Assembly: GCA_020796225.1 (NCBI GenBank)
Contig: CM036756.1
Span: 55,334,616 to 55,398,615, forward strand
DNA length: 64,000 bases
Reading direction: 5' to 3'
Source: Arion vulgaris
Lineage: Eukaryota; Mollusca; Gastropoda; Stylommatophora; Arionidae
The notes under the pieces were generated by a model. It saw only the letters and a program-made list of their open reading frames with translations. It did not search any database and was not told the origin of the DNA. Below, piece by piece: positions 1 to 11,180 of the stretch. Made by a program: the position numbers and the translations under genes. Within the stretch, counting starts at the first letter, position 1. Each line of letters opens with the position of its first letter.

Positions 1-42
1 TTGCAAAAATATTCTTAATGTTCCCTTCCTAATTGTATCGTA

Positions 43-312
43 GTCAAGAAACACCCGTGTATCTCCTGGACCGACGGGGAAGCAAAAACTAGTAACACTG
101 CGACCTACAAGGCATGTCGTAGGAGGCGACTAAGGTAGGGGCCTAGGGAAGCTACTCTAGTAAATAAAAGGCGTTGCAGAAATCGGATGCACTGGTCACT
201 TGTAGGTACATAACTGGCACAACGTACAATAGCTCTTAGGCTCAGATCACATACACATCACAGAGTGGTTAAAATGTGGTCGACATAGAGCGCTCAAAGA
301 AGAAGAAGGAGA
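43..312 (+). mobile_element. Rep-A short retroposon, copy 1
   Basis: Non-coding repeat found at least ten times here in both orientations. Landmarks in order: AGTAACACTGCGACCTACAA, GGCGACTAAGGTAGG, AGTAAATAAAAGGCGT, GCAGAAATCGGATGCACTGG, CACAACGTACAATAGC, then a GAAGAAGAAGG tail. No clear tRNA A and B boxes. The A-rich trinucleotide tail, and the target duplication around the copy at 22411, point to LINE-driven retroposition. Confidence 0.75.
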
Positions 313-448
313 AATAGTAAAGAAAGTGAGCACACGGTTAAAGGCGGAGAGGCTTCCTGGTGGAACACTATGTGTTCGTCTCATCATTAAGTTCAAAATG
401 TCGTTTATGTTAGGAAGAAAATAAATGATATAACATTTATATGTTAGT

Positions 449-806
449 GTTATATATTCAACTTTCAAAGCTAATCAGTGTCAAGTTAAAAGTAATATTT
501 ATGAACAAATAATTTATGCAATAAAAAGAACACGTTCTTCATTTTTGGTTTGGCGGAGCCGGACCTTTTTGCCCCTTAATGACAAGGGGCGTATACTAAG
601 TAGGGTAGAAAGATCCGTAAATTCAGATTTTAGAATTGGTGTGATATTTTAGCGTTACATATCAACTTTCAAATCTAATCAGTATCAGGTTGAAAGTAAT
701 AATTATGAACAAATAATTTCTAAAATAATAAGTACACGTTACTTAATATTTTTGGTGGGGCGGGGCCCCACTGGTTCCTAATGACGACCCGCACCTGATA
801 GGGCGA
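449..806. repeat. 204-bp direct duplication carrying hAT-like MITE ends
   Basis: The stretch starting CAACTTTCAAAGCTAATCAG at 459 recurs at 663, with about 80-85 percent identity by eye. Each copy ends in a GC-rich motif (near 550-590 and 752-803). The second motif, GGGGCCCCACTGG then AATGACGACCCGC, matches the reverse complement of the left end of the MITE at 3852-4003. The duplication therefore includes a MITE terminus. Confidence 0.6.
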
Positions 807-1404
807 TTACATTAAAGAAGCAAGAAAAATATTGGAGTAAAATGAACTGAAATTCGAACAACTCACTATAATTTGATATATTACCAGGCGACAGCAACAA
901 ATTAACACAACTTAACGACATAAATCTATTATATTGTGTGCACAAATAAGATTAAGCTATAAAGTAAAACATGACACGCAGATAACAATTTAAAGAAGGC
1001 TTGACAATAAAAACTAAACCACTTCACAAGATAAATTGTGAGACAACGCAATCGATCAGAACTGAAGATGTTACACGAGAAGACCTGGAGAACGGTCGGC
1101 AGACAGTCTATGAACAGCAAAAGCGATTAGAGAAGCAAACCATAAAAAAATGATTAAAAGCATGCGTCATTGATTGAGTCAGTGCTATTTTTAGCACGTT
1201 CCCATAATTCACAAGGGGCTATTTTTAGCACAGTTGACCATAATTCACCAGCTATGTATAAATGACCCTTATCTTATGTAATGTGTAGATCCTGTTACCT
1301 TCCAACCGTACGGGCAAAGTCAGCATGGACATTATTCAGGTCGTGATAACTTTCTTCCTGCCAGGCTGAATATTCTAATAAAGAAGAATAGAGAGCTTCT
1401 CATA
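807..1404. other. AT-rich spacer, no feature seen
   Basis: No coding signature or clear repeat, apart from a short doubled motif GGGCTATTTTTAGCACA around 1187-1236. Both strands are stop-rich. Confidence 0.5.
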
Positions 1405-2085
1405 AATCATTGTCATCATCAAATAGCCTGTCCTTAGCAGAACGTTGCCACTTTAATAGTCCTTGGGAATTTCTCTCTTATAAGATAAATGTTCCGCCCT
1501 GCAGGCGCATGCTCATCAAACTATCAGTTACATCATGAATGCATCTCCTTCGTGGTCTTTCTCTACTTCTCTTTGCCGGGATGCTCCTTCTTATACATAC
1601 ATGTTTTATATTTTTTTTTTCTTTCTTCTCTCTGTTTTGCATGACAAAGTCAGGATAAGAAAAGATTTCTGAAGCCATTTGTATGCTCTTCGTAAACAGT
1701 GTTTTTCGTCACCTTTGTTATCTATGAGGTCCCCATTTTGCGTCACCGACTATTGGTTTGTCTCCACTGTAGCTGAGTAACATTTCTCTTGGAGACGCAC
1801 TGTCTGTTGGTAAACTGCTTATGTGGCCGAACCATTTAATTTGTTTTTCTTGATGAAGTTCAGTACTGATGTTGTACCCACTTTGTTCCTGATGTCTTTA
1901 TTTCTAATCCGGTCTCTTCTTGTTACTCCCAGCATTCTGTGTAGACACTTCATCTCTGTCGTGACTAGTTTTCTTCTATAGTTTGATGTCAGCGTCCAGG
2001 TTTGGCACAGATATCATAATGTGGGGAGCAAGATTGTGCTGAACAATGCTCTTTTTGTGTTCATGGTTACATGTTTAAATTTTAA
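1405..2085 (-). mobile_element. LINE-Y reverse transcriptase C-terminal remnant
   Basis: Read on the minus strand, 2045 down to 1820 encodes the post-RT region of a non-LTR retrotransposon: QTWTLTSNYRRKLVTTEMKC, then LHRMLGVTRRDRIRNKDIRN, then KVGTTSVLNFIKKN. After a frameshift it continues into a basic tail RSRERPRRRCIHDVTDSL near 1530-1600. The part 1405-1545 is the LINE-Y 3' end, also seen at 6405, 16718 and 32028. Several frame breaks and at least one stop; no RT catalytic core. A dead, 5'-truncated copy. Confidence 0.75.
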
Positions 2086-2487
2086 AATTGGTGTCATTAT
2101 TTGACATATTTTATGTCTTAATTATAAAACTGAATGTCTGTTTATCTGTCACATGCAAAAACCTGAGAGCCACAAACTTTGATGTCATGAAATTTAAACA
2201 GCATAAACCTACAGAAATGCTTAGGTAAGGTCAGCAACATCATTTTTAATTAACTTTTCTTTACCAATTTACAAGTTAGTTAATGTGGTTACCACTGGCA
2301 AAAACAAGAGAAGCAAAATGAAAAACACATGAATAGAAGACATACATAAATGTTGTATAAAGAAAAGTAACTAACAAAAATATAAACTAAAAGTGAGAAT
2401 GATGGTATCTCTAATAAAGAATGACCAATTAATGTAATAGGCAAATAGATATTAAGACGCAAATAGATGGTAAGACGCAAATATATG
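2086..2487. other. AT-rich spacer
   Basis: No gene seen. The last 45 bases hold three imperfect copies of AAGACGCAAATAGATGGT leading into the next array. Confidence 0.45.
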
Positions 2488-2488
2488 G

Positions 2489-2819
2489 TAAAATGCCAAA
2501 GTCAGTTAAACATACTGTTACGACGGCTCTGATCATGGTAAAATACCAAAGTCAGTTAAACATACTGTTACGACGGCTCTGATCATGGTAAAATACCAAA
2601 GTCAGTTAAACATACTGCTATGATGGCTCTGATCATGGTAAAATGCCAAAGTCAGTTAAACATACTGTTACGACGGCTCTGATCATGGTAAAATACCAAA
2701 GTCAGTTAAACATACTGCTATGATGGCTCTGATCATGGTAAAATACCAAAGTCAGTTAAACATACTGCTATGATGGCTCTGATCATGGTAAAATATCAAA
2801 GCCAGTTAAACATACTGTA
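2489..2819. repeat. 50-bp tandem array, about 6.6 copies
   Basis: The unit contains CCAAAGTCAGTTAAACATAC and CGACGGCTCTGATCATGG. Units come in two variants (GTTACGACGG and GCTATGATGG) that alternate irregularly. No link to a neighbouring transposon was recognised. Confidence 0.9.
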
Positions 2820-3032
2820 CTGTAACCATGGAGATGAAGGAGTTGGTATATTTTGTGTACTTTAAAAAACTTGTGATGTGTTACTTCATAACAAAGTACC
2901 GCTCTTTTTTTAATTGCATTTTTCTATAATGACATTTTAAACAAAAAATCATGTTACTTAATGCTTGGTACTATCTTTTCTTGTCTATAGAACATCCACA
3001 GATACTCCATTTCGTCATTACTAAGTCTGAAT

Positions 3033-3418
3033 GGTATTGGTCTCTAGAACAATAGGCCAAGAGTCGCTACATCATTGCTATATCTACAGGGTATTAGGCC
3101 GCAGAACAATAGCCCAAGCGTCGCTACATTACTGTTATGTCTTCACCGTATTGGCCCGCAGAACAATAGCCCAACCGTCGCTACATTAATGTTATGTCTA
3201 CATGGTATTAGGCCGCAGAACAATAGCCCAGCGTCGCTACATTACTGTTATGTCTACACGGTATTGGCCCGCAGAACAATAGCCCAACCGTCGCTACATT
3301 AATGTTATGTCTACATGGTATTGGCCCGCAGAACAATAGCCCAACCGTCGCTACATTATTGTTATGTCTACATGGTATTTGATCGAAGAATAATAGCCCA
3401 ATCGTCTCTGCATCACTG
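3033..3418. repeat. 57-bp tandem array, about 7 copies
   Basis: The unit contains CGCAGAACAATAGCCCAACC and GTCGCTACATTAATGTTATG. 57 is a multiple of three, so open frames on both strands are a by-product of the repeat. The outer copies are the most diverged. Confidence 0.9.
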
Positions 3419-3639
3419 AAGAAAAAAATACATGCATGTGTAACGAACACTATAAGATATACAAGGGATTTCACTCTACGTAAAATACTGTAAAAACATT
3501 TACAATAGTTGTGTGCTCTTCGCTGATGTCTTCATTCATAATGTAGAATATTCTCATAAACCACGGACACAGATAATAAGGAAAGCATACCTTCACGAAG
3601 AAATCAGTCAGAACCTCCATACCAGGGTTATATAATAAT

Positions 3640-3843
3640 AATATAATAACACTCATAACCCGTTTGTGTCGTAGGGTGTCACTGTGGAGACATCAGCACA
3701 AAAAGCACGCAATGAATCTCTGTCTTCAACTCCTCGGCGAGTGTGGAGAAACTCTGCCCCGACCAGCTCTTGATGTTGTCAAACCAGGATTTTCTCTGCC
3801 CTCCTTTCTTTCTTCCAACCTCCATACCAGGGTTATGACTACA
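3640..3843 (-). mobile_element. LINE C-terminal tail fragment
   Basis: The minus strand encodes GGQRKSWFDNIKSWSGQSFS followed by TLAEELKTE, the basic W-D-N-I tail that follows the reverse transcriptase in many non-LTR elements. About 60 residues before a stop; no RT core. The phrase ACCTCCATACCAGGGTTAT occurs near both ends (about 3614 and 3820), a possible flanking duplication. Confidence 0.6.
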
Positions 3844-3851
3844 CCTGAATC

Positions 3852-4003
3852 CAGGGCGGCTCGTCATTAAGTGCCAGTGGGGCCTGGCCCCACCAATAAT
3901 CGAAAGGAGAATAACTTCCGGAATAATAAACACTAAAAAAACATGATTTTTCTGAAAATTTGTTTCTGGCCCCACCAAGAAAAATGACAATGAGCCGCCA
4001 CTG
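3852..4003. mobile_element. hAT-like MITE, 152 bp, with 8-bp target duplication
   Basis: Starts CAGGGCGGCTCGTCATTA and ends AATGACAATGAGCCGCCACTG-like, so the two ends are imperfect inverted repeats (CAG..GCGGCTC). It is flanked by a perfect 8-bp direct repeat CCTGAATC at 3844-3851 and 4004-4011. An 8-bp duplication with CAG termini is typical of the hAT superfamily. Non-coding, so non-autonomous. Related sequence lies at 53120-53256 and 750-806. Confidence 0.85.
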
Positions 4004-4269
4004 CCTGAATCTCTAGTGGGAGGGAGAGAGGGGTGTCGCAAGTAGAAGAGAATAAACATCACGATTTCACATCAATTATATTGAGCAATACAATGTTGAG
4101 CTCATATTTTACTTTGACCTACGGACTATGAGAGAGGATATGATCAATATCAAGCCAGCCGCCTTTACTTTCCAGTGTTTTTCTGATACACAATGCATTC
4201 TCAGTCGACCTGAGAACAATAAAAGTTTGAAAAATCTTCTTGCACTGTGGAGTTTTATAGTAGGACAAT

Positions 4270-5035
4270 ATGTTTACAAAAACAAGTACACTAACCACAA
4301 CGCTAAATTGGCCATCATACGATACATCAATGTTTACAGTAAAACAAGAGAGCCGCAGTAGCGTAGTCGTTAGTGAACTCGCATCTTAGAATAGTTGTCC
4401 AGGTTCAATTTCAAAGTGGGCCAGGAATTTATTCCAAACGTAACGGCTCTCAGCCTCAATTGAGTACCAGGAAAAACACAGGAAAATAAAGGCAACTTAC
4501 TTGATGCTGACCACATCACCCATCGGGTGCCGTGCCGATGGTCAAAGGAAAAATACAAACCTAACACATACCACATGGTATAGTAATGTTTCCGTGCAGT
4601 AAAACATTCCAAACAATTGTACTAGCCACAACTCTATACCTGCTCCCATACGATATATCAATGTATACATTTAAACATACAAAACCATCTTATTAACCAC
4701 AACTCTATACCTGCTCCCATACGATATATCAATGTATACATTTAAACATACAAAACCATCATATTAACCACAACTCTATACCTGCTCCCATACGATATAT
4801 CAATGTATACATTTAAACATACAAAACCATCATATTAACCACAACTCTATACCTGCTCCCATACGATATATCAATGTATACATTTAAACATACAACACCA
4901 TCATATTAACCACAACTCTATACCTGCTCCCATACGATATATCAATATATACATTCAAACATACAAAACCATCATACTAACCACAACTCTATACCTGCTC
5001 CCGTACAATATATCAATGTATACATTCAAACATAC
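4270..5035. repeat. 71-bp tandem array split by a SINE-4 insertion
   Basis: The unit contains CCACAACTCTATACCTGCTC and ATACGATATATCAATGTATA. Six near-identical units run from 4611 to 5035. One older unit (CCACAACGCTAAATTGGCC, 4270-4346) lies on the far side of the SINE-4 at 4347-4596. Array first, insertion second, is the simplest order. Confidence 0.88.
4347..4596 (+). mobile_element. SINE-4, tRNA-derived, intact with target duplication
   Basis: About 250 bp. The tRNA-like head has A box TAGCGTAGTCG (4359-4369) and B box GGTTCAATTTC (4402-4412). The body includes CTTGATGCTGACCACATCAC. It is flanked by a perfect 10-bp repeat CAGTAAAACA at 4337-4346 and 4597-4606, which fixes both ends and supports LINE-mediated insertion. 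A second, diverged copy is at 16535. Confidence 0.82.
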
Positions 5036-5145
5036 AACAAACAGGCAAAACGTAGTAATTAAAGGAGTAACACTTCCTGTACTGTATTTCTATAAATGTG
5101 GTTTATAACATTAGGTTAGTGTATTCATATAAGTGTCTATCTGTT

Positions 5146-5683
5146 AGTCCTGCTATTGGTTGTCTGAGTATATGTCTCCAAAGACAATCTTGTACTAACC
5201 ATGTAATGAACAGACAGAAAATAGTGTTTGCTATTGGTTGTCTGAGTATGTGTCTCCAAAGACAATCTTATACTAATCATGTAATGAACACACAGAAAAT
5301 AGTGTTTGCTATTGGTTGTCTGGGTATGTGTCTCCAAAGACAATCTTATACTAACCATGTAATGAACAGACAGAAAATAGTGTTTGCTATTGGTTGTCTG
5401 AGTATGTGTCTCCAAAGACAATCTTATACTAATCATGTAATGAACAGACAGAAAATAGTGTTTGCTATTGGTTGTCTGAGTATGTGTCTCCAAAGACAAT
5501 ATTGTACTGATCATGTAATGAACAGACAGAAAATAGTGTTTGCTATTGGTTGTCTGAGTATGTGTCTCCAAAGACAATCTTATACTAACCATGTAATGAA
5601 CAGACAGAAAATAGTATTTGCTATTGGTTGTCTGAGTATATGTCTCCAAGACAATCTTGTACTAATCATGTAATGAACACACA
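5146..5683. repeat. 78-bp tandem array, about 7 copies
   Basis: The unit contains TGCTATTGGTTGTCTGAGTA and CAGACAGAAAATAGTGTTTG. 78 is divisible by three, so both strands stay open (26-residue period on plus: MNRQKIVFAIGCLSMCLQRQ and on). No ribosomal context or homology; treated as satellite, not a gene. Confidence 0.9.
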
Positions 5684-5998
5684 GAACATATTGATTAAGG
5701 TAAAATGATCAATGCCAAAGTGTCCCCATCTAAAAAGAGTAACTAGACAAATCGATAGAATTCAAGTATCTGTAAACAGCGAACCAGTATAAGTATTTAG
5801 TTAGTAACAGCAAATTAAAAGTACAGTCATAAAATCACTTACACTGTTGCATCGATACCGATTTTGTATTATTTTTCGAACAACAAATTTGCATATCTAT
5901 TTATCATCACATTAAACTCGAGTTTTGAACAATAAATGTGCATATCTATTTATCATCACATTGAACTCGAGTTTCGAACGTTCCTAGATTTCAACACC
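5684..5998. other. Spacer with a 2-copy 52-bp repeat
   Basis: No gene. Around 5878-5980 the segment GCATATCTATTTATCATCAC plus a CTCGAGTTT(T/C)GAAC motif occurs twice in direct orientation. Confidence 0.6.
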
Positions 5999-6235
5999 AT
6001 ACATTAAAAAGAGAGCAGGTACTAGAGCCAAGGGCAGACCAAGAAAACAATGGATCGACAATATCAAGACCACACTAAATAGCAGACGTAATGAACTATG
6101 TCCCGAACCTGCTGCCTTGCAGGTCTGCTGGGGACAGCCAAAGACTGACGGAGAGAGAACCGAGTAAACGCTGGCTAAAACCGGACACATCGCTGAAGGA
6201 TAAGCACAGAGCTCCAACTGGCGCTGAAGATATAA
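5999..6235 (+). mobile_element. LINE C-terminal tail fragment
   Basis: The plus strand encodes AGTRAKGRPRKQWIDNIKTT then LNSRRNEL, the GRPRK-W-DNIK signature that ends many non-LTR reverse transcriptase ORFs. It continues open for about 40 residues to a stop near 6165. The 5' part of the element is missing. Confidence 0.65.
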
Positions 6236-6404
6236 TGAAACCCATATATGCTAAGGATGCATGAATCAGATTTCCCCATAAAGGAGATTTATGGGGAGGT
6301 CTGAGTACATCGTCTAAGCAGTGATCCAAGAGAGAGAGAACTATGTCCCAACAATAGTAGTAGTAATTTATTCCTAGAACACATTCCATAACAAAAAGAC
6401 AAAC

Positions 6405-7265
6405 TATTGTGGACTGTGCTACAGATAACTTATCCCATAGGTTGTCCTGGTCAGAACTTTGCTACCCAAACAGTCCTTTATTATTTCTCACTCTCATCGT
6501 CCTCTGCTGCCGGCATGCTCAAATAATCAGTGACATCATGATTCCAACTTCTCCGTGGTTTTCATCTTCTCATCTTTGCCGGTATGCCTATTTCCATTAC
6601 GGTCTTCTCCAACATTTCCTATCTCTTTATATGTTCAAAATACTTCAATTTTCTCTTTATTATTTGTAGAATCAGCCAGTTTTCTTTAATTTTGTGTTCT
6701 TTCTGGATAGATCTATTTGATCTCTTATCTGTCCATGTTATTAAACGGACTGTTCTGTAACACTTATATTAAAAAGCACTTATATCTTTTTCCACTCCCT
6801 TGTTAAATCTCCATGCTTCACACCCATACTTTGCCACTGGGAATAAGAATGCTTTTATTATTATATCTTTGTTTTTCTATCAGTTCCATTCAGTACTGTT
6901 TTTAGTTGTTTAAATTTGTGTAAAGTCGTGTTTGTGCTTCTGTTCATTTCCTTCATCCCACTTCCATCTCTTGTTTGCAGAGAACCAACATATTCAAAAC
7001 TGTTCAGATTTTCTATTTTCTCTCCTTTGATAAAAAATATCTATGGACGTGCTTGTTTTATCCGTTGTCATTATTTTTGTTTTTGCCACATTGAGATATA
7101 GATTATGTGTTTCGCTTTTCTCTTGCACTTCCATTATTAATTTTTCAATCCCTTTTTGCGATGTTGACAGTAAAATCTGTAAGATTAACCGCAGATTTTG
7201 TTCTGTAAAGAAAAGTCGAAGCTGTAACGGGTCGAAAGGCCATCTCGATTATGTTTACGTATTGT
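6405..7265 (-). mobile_element. LINE-Y reverse transcriptase C-terminal half
   Basis: On the minus strand the order is: a helix-rich stretch with IEKLIMEVQEKSETHN then LYLNVAKTKIM (near 7060-7160), equivalent to the post-catalytic LN..KTK motif of RT; then KAFLFPVAKYGCEAWRFNKG (about 6790-6860), the conserved YG.E.W box; then the LINE-Y 3' end (6405-6600). Frame breaks between the blocks show it is dead. The FADD catalytic motif is not present in this copy. Confidence 0.75.
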
Positions 7266-7274
7266 AGCATGTCT

Positions 7275-7830
7275 TCAAGCTAGACAGTCTGAAAACTGGA
7301 GATTAATATCAATTAATCATAGTTTACTCATGTACTATGTCGTCATCATCAGATTAGATAGTCTGAAATTGATTAATCATAAATATATACTGTACTATGT
7401 CGTCATCATCAGATTAGACAGTCTGAAATTAATTAATCATAAATATATATTGAACTATGTCGTCATCATCAGATTAGACAGTCTGAAATTAATTAATCAT
7501 AAATATATATTGAACTATGTCGTCATCATCAGATTAGACAGTCTGAAATTGATTAATCATAAATATATATTGAACTATGTCGTCATCATCAGATTAGACA
7601 GTCTGAAATTGATTAATCATAAATATATACTGCGCTATGTCAGTGTCATCATCTCATTCAGACTGGAGAAACGGAAGTTAGTCTGTCATCTCTCCATTGT
7701 ACAATATGGTCATCATCGTCGTTAGGATAATCTGAAATCCATTCATAATAAATTTCTACTATACTATGTCCTAATAATCATCATCATCATCTTCAGGTTA
7801 GACAGTCTGAAGATGTGTGACAAAGTTCTC
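7275..7830. repeat. 60-bp tandem array, 6 good plus diverged copies
   Basis: The unit contains CATCATCAGATTAGACAGTC and TGAAATTGATTAATCATAAA. Copies at 7330-7635 are near identical. From 7640 to 7830 the units decay and gain a (CAT)n stretch. The array directly abuts the 5' break of the LINE-Y remnant. Confidence 0.85.
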
Positions 7831-7891
7831 TGATAATTTCTTATTCATGTATATAATTGTCGTCGTCTCTCTTTAAGACAGCAACGCTCTC

Positions 7892-8158
7892 TTCTTCTTC
7901 TTCTTCTTTACGTTCGTTCTTTACGACCAATTTTAATCACTCTTTGTGATATGTTTGATCTTTGCCAAGAACGTGATACGTTGCACATTGGTTTGGTAGG
8001 CCCCTAAACGCATAGACTTCTACATGTTTAGGATACGTGCATCTGATTTCAGCCAAACCTCCTTAGTCGCCTCTTACGACATGCATGACAGGTAACAGTG
8101 GTTCTATTCTTTACACCCCAAATTTGGGCCCCGGTAACCACTCGGGCGACAGCAACGT
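7892..8158 (-). mobile_element. Rep-A copy, subfamily 2
   Basis: Reverse orientation, starting with the TTCTTCTTCTTC tail and ending near GGGCCCCGGTAACCACTCGG. It shares AGTCGCCTCTTACGACATG with the main Rep-A family but has its own middle (CCTAAACGCATAGACTTCTA), as does the inserted copy at 22411. Two subfamilies are therefore present. Confidence 0.7.
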
Positions 8159-8217
8159 TCTAAACTCAGATGTCTTTGCATCCCTGCATAATGATGATTA
8201 TCATCGAATGCATCTTT

Positions 8218-8668
8218 CATGTTTGATTGATTTATAGAGCCAACATCACTGCAGTTTGGTGAGTAACTATGCTTGCTCCGATCCTTTTCTTACACAGGAA
8301 GATCTCAGCGGCAGCGCATGAACTCCGTAGCGCAGGTTAGGGTCACCGATGTAATTGGGAAGATGGTAAAGATATTTTTGTAGGAATTATTTACAAAAAT
8401 GATTTCTCTAATGAATTTTGCAGCACACCTACTTTCCTGCCTGCTTTTCTCGGTTTTAAACTGCCAAGGTTTCTTTTACGTGCTCAAATTTAACACTGGA
8501 CTTATGTTTTAATGTCCGTATCCGATAGGATTGGGAACTCGATCTCATCTACACTGATATCAGGGATCTCTAGAACAAAATCCAGATGGTTCCACGAGGG
8601 AGCAAACCTGGTACCTATGGCACGAGAGGAAAGCACCTAACCTCTATGCCACAGTGTCCCCATAAAAG
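8218..8668 (-). mobile_element. SINE-2, near full length
   Basis: Minus orientation. Head at the right: GACACTGTGGCATAGAGG (A-box-like) and AGGTTTGCTCCCTCGTGG (B-box-like). The body includes GATCTCATCTACACTGATAT and TCTTTTACGTGCTCAAATTT. The 3' terminus GGTGAGTAACTATG is followed by a GATTGATTT tail at the left. Non-coding; internal Pol III promoter inferred from the boxes. Confidence 0.78.
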
Positions 8669-8814
8669 ATCCCATCTTTCAAGAATCTTCTGCCAGTAAC
8701 AAATACGTTAAACTTATTTTGTGACAAAGTCATAACACTCTTTTTTTTTTAAACAAAAATTTTATTTAACAGTTGACTATGTGCCTGGATACCGTCTAAA
8801 ATATTTAAGTTTGC

Positions 8815-9180
8815 ATTTATATGTAGACAACTTGGTGTATTAGAAGAGCTGCAGGTGTGACAATAAGAGACACAATTAGAAATGATTGAAATCAGAGGAA
8901 GACTGGATATAAAACCAGTCAAGCAATTTATAAAAGAAAAATAGATTAAATGCTTTGGACACCTGATAAGAATGCCCTGGTATCGCATACCACAGAGAGC
9001 CACACATAAAAAAGTATAATGAGTACAAAGCAAGAGGAAGATCACGCAAAAAATGGAGCGACGGCATCAAGAACAGCCTTACAAAAATGAAAATCAGCTT
9101 ACAAAGTGCCTTAAAACAAGCACACACAATATCTATAAAGAAGTAAATGGTGGAAGAGAAGAGGAAGACAAACTATGTTG
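8815..9180 (+). mobile_element. LINE reverse transcriptase C-terminal remnant
   Basis: The plus strand reads RRAAGVTIRDTIRN, IKCFGHLIRMPWYRIPQRAT, then ARGRSRKKWSDGIKNSLTKM and ISLQSALKQ. This is the TR.D.IRN / FGH..RM / GR.RK.W.DGIK order of the post-RT domain. At least three frame breaks. The same family is on the minus strand at 45330-45720, where the phrase R(A/S)RGR.RK is conserved. Confidence 0.72.
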
Positions 9181-9376
9181 TAATTGCTCTTGCTACTTGC
9201 ATTTTTCTAATGGCAACGGTAATCATGGACAATTACACACACATTATATAATAAAATTGATTATTTTAAAACAGAGAGCTTCAGACAGTCTTAGAAATCT
9301 CTGTACAACGATGAGATAAAATATAAACATTCTACATAATCTGATTAACGATAAACATTGACTAATAAACAATCAT

Positions 9377-9640
9377 TCTTCTTCTTCAAACGCTCCATAT
9401 TGATCACATGTTAACTACTCTTTGTGATTTGTATGTGGATATGAGCCTAAGAGCGATTGTACGTTGTGCCAGTTGTGCGTCTACATGTAGGCCAGTACAT
9501 CCGATTTCTGCGATGCTTTTATTTACTAGGGTAGCTTCTCTAGGTCGCTACATCATTCGCTTCTTACGACATGTCGTGTAGATCGTAGTGTTACTATTCT
9601 TTGCTCCCCTTGCGAGCATCGGCAACACACGGGCGATAAC
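9377..9640 (-). mobile_element. Rep-A copy
   Basis: Reverse orientation: TTCTTCTTC tail, AACGCTCCATATTGATCACA, CCTAAGAGCGATTGTACGTT, TTTTTATTTACTAGGGTAGC-like, ending GGCAACACACGGGCGATAAC. Near full length and only mildly diverged from the 40345 copy. Confidence 0.78.
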
Positions 9641-9675
9641 AAATCAAAGTAGTTATCACACAAACCTTTATAGCA

Positions 9676-10098
9676 GCACAAGAGAAAAAACCCAGAAAAC
9701 CAGGACACTGGGTAGTAGCCCGGTAAGAATATGATGAAAAACCCAGAAAACCAGGACACTGGGTAGTAGCCCGGTAAGAATATGATGAAAAATCCCAGAA
9801 AAGCAGGACACTGGGTAGTAGCCCGGTAAGAATATGATGAAAACCCCCAGAAAACCAGGACACTGGGTAGTAGCCAGGTAAGAATATGATGAAAACCCCA
9901 GAAAACCAGGACACTGGGTAGTAGCCCGGTAAGAATATGATGAAAAACCCAGAAAACCAGGACACTGGGTAGTAGCCCGGTAAGAATATGATGAAAAACC
10001 CAGAAAACCAGGACACTGGGTAGTAGCCCGGTAAGAATATGATGAAAACCCCAGAAAACCAGGACACTGGGTAGTAGCCCGGTAAGAATATGATGAAA
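9676..10098 (+). repeat. 51-bp array derived from the LINE-X 3' end, about 8 copies
   Basis: The unit contains CAGAAAACCAGGACACTGGG and TAGTAGCCCGGTAAGAATAT. It aligns with the stop-codon region of LINE-X (CAGAAAACCACGACACTGGG then CAGCACCCGGTAACAGTG at 10980-11010). The array is therefore an expanded LINE-X 3' segment. All minus frames are open because the unit has no stop on that strand; no coding role is claimed. Confidence 0.8.
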
Positions 10099-10311
10099 AG
10101 AGAAGAATAAACAATATGACATCTCTGAAAATGAAATATATTTGCCACAAGAAAGTCACAGAGACTAAAAGGACACAATAGATTGCATGGTTCCTGGAAG
10201 AAGGCAATAGGCATGATCTAGAAGGCGGTGAGAAAAGACAATTACTGAACTTTTGAACATGATGGAATATTTGGACAGCTGCCTAGAGATTCAGTCTTTC
10301 AGTCACACTGT

Positions 10312-10535
10312 GTGCCAGGGCCCGCAGAAGCAAGAATAGTACCACTGTGACCTACAAGGCATGTCGTAAGAGAAACTATGTAAGAGCGAAACTACCTAGA
10401 ATAAATAATCGCAGAAATCGGATGTACTTCCTACTTGTCCGCATAACTGGCAAACGTATAATTGCTTTAGCCAGATCACATACAAATCACAAGAATGGTT
10501 AACGTGGTCGATAGGAACGTGAAAATAAGAAGATA
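10312..10535 (+). mobile_element. Rep-A copy
   Basis: Shows CCACTGTGACCTACAAGGCA, TGTCGTAAGAG, GCAGAAATCGGATGTACTTC, CATACAAATCAC, GGTTAACGTGGTCGATAGGA. Internal deletions relative to the other copies. Confidence 0.72.
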
Positions 10536-10614
10536 GTTCCAGTTGACTGTGATGACAACGACCATCTGCAAAGGAAATGTTACACGAAGTCATGTTGCTA
10601 TCTTAGCATTTAAT

Positions 10615-11180
10615 CAAATTTAGTTATTTAGTTCTTTAGTTTACCAGAGCCAAACATGGACAATGAGCAAAGCGCAGTCCAAAAATAACTACATGCTAGA
10701 ATGCGCTGCCTGAAAGTTACCAACAACACCAGAAAATACAGAGTCACCAACATAAGAAAGACAGTTAGTACAGAACCTTGCTTGAATTACATTGAGAAAA
10801 CATAATGAAGTGGTTTGGCCTAATAAGAATGCATCCAAACTCCACAGTACTAGAGTCTTCTATAACATATCATCAGGGAAGAAGGCGAAAGCAATGTTGA
10901 AAAAGATGGTTAGATGGCGTAGCAGAATCGTCAAATAGCAAAATAACAAAAGCCAAGCCACCAGAACAGCGCAAGAAAAAACAGAAAACCACGACACTGG
11001 GCAGCACCCGGTAACAGTGTACGACACTGGGCAACAACCCAGTAGCAGTGACGACACTGGGCAAAACCCGGTAGCAGTGTGACGACACTGGGTAGCAACC
11101 CGTAGCAGTGTGATGACACTGGTGCAACCCGGTAGCAGTGTGACGACCTGTCAACAACCCGGTAGCAGTGTGACGACAAA
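10615..11180 (+). mobile_element. LINE-X C-terminal region with expanded 3' array
   Basis: The plus strand reads TWTMSKAQSKNNYML, MRCLKVTNNTRKYRVTNI, TEPCLNYIEK, then MHPNSTV and a KRWLDGVAESS basic tail, matching the post-RT region of non-LTR elements. Stops and frameshifts are frequent. From 10985 to 11180 the terminal segment (GACACTGGGCAACAACCCGG) is repeated about six times in units near 31-35 bp, and the element then ends in AAAAGAAGAAGAAAG. Host-decayed, non-functional. Confidence 0.78.
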
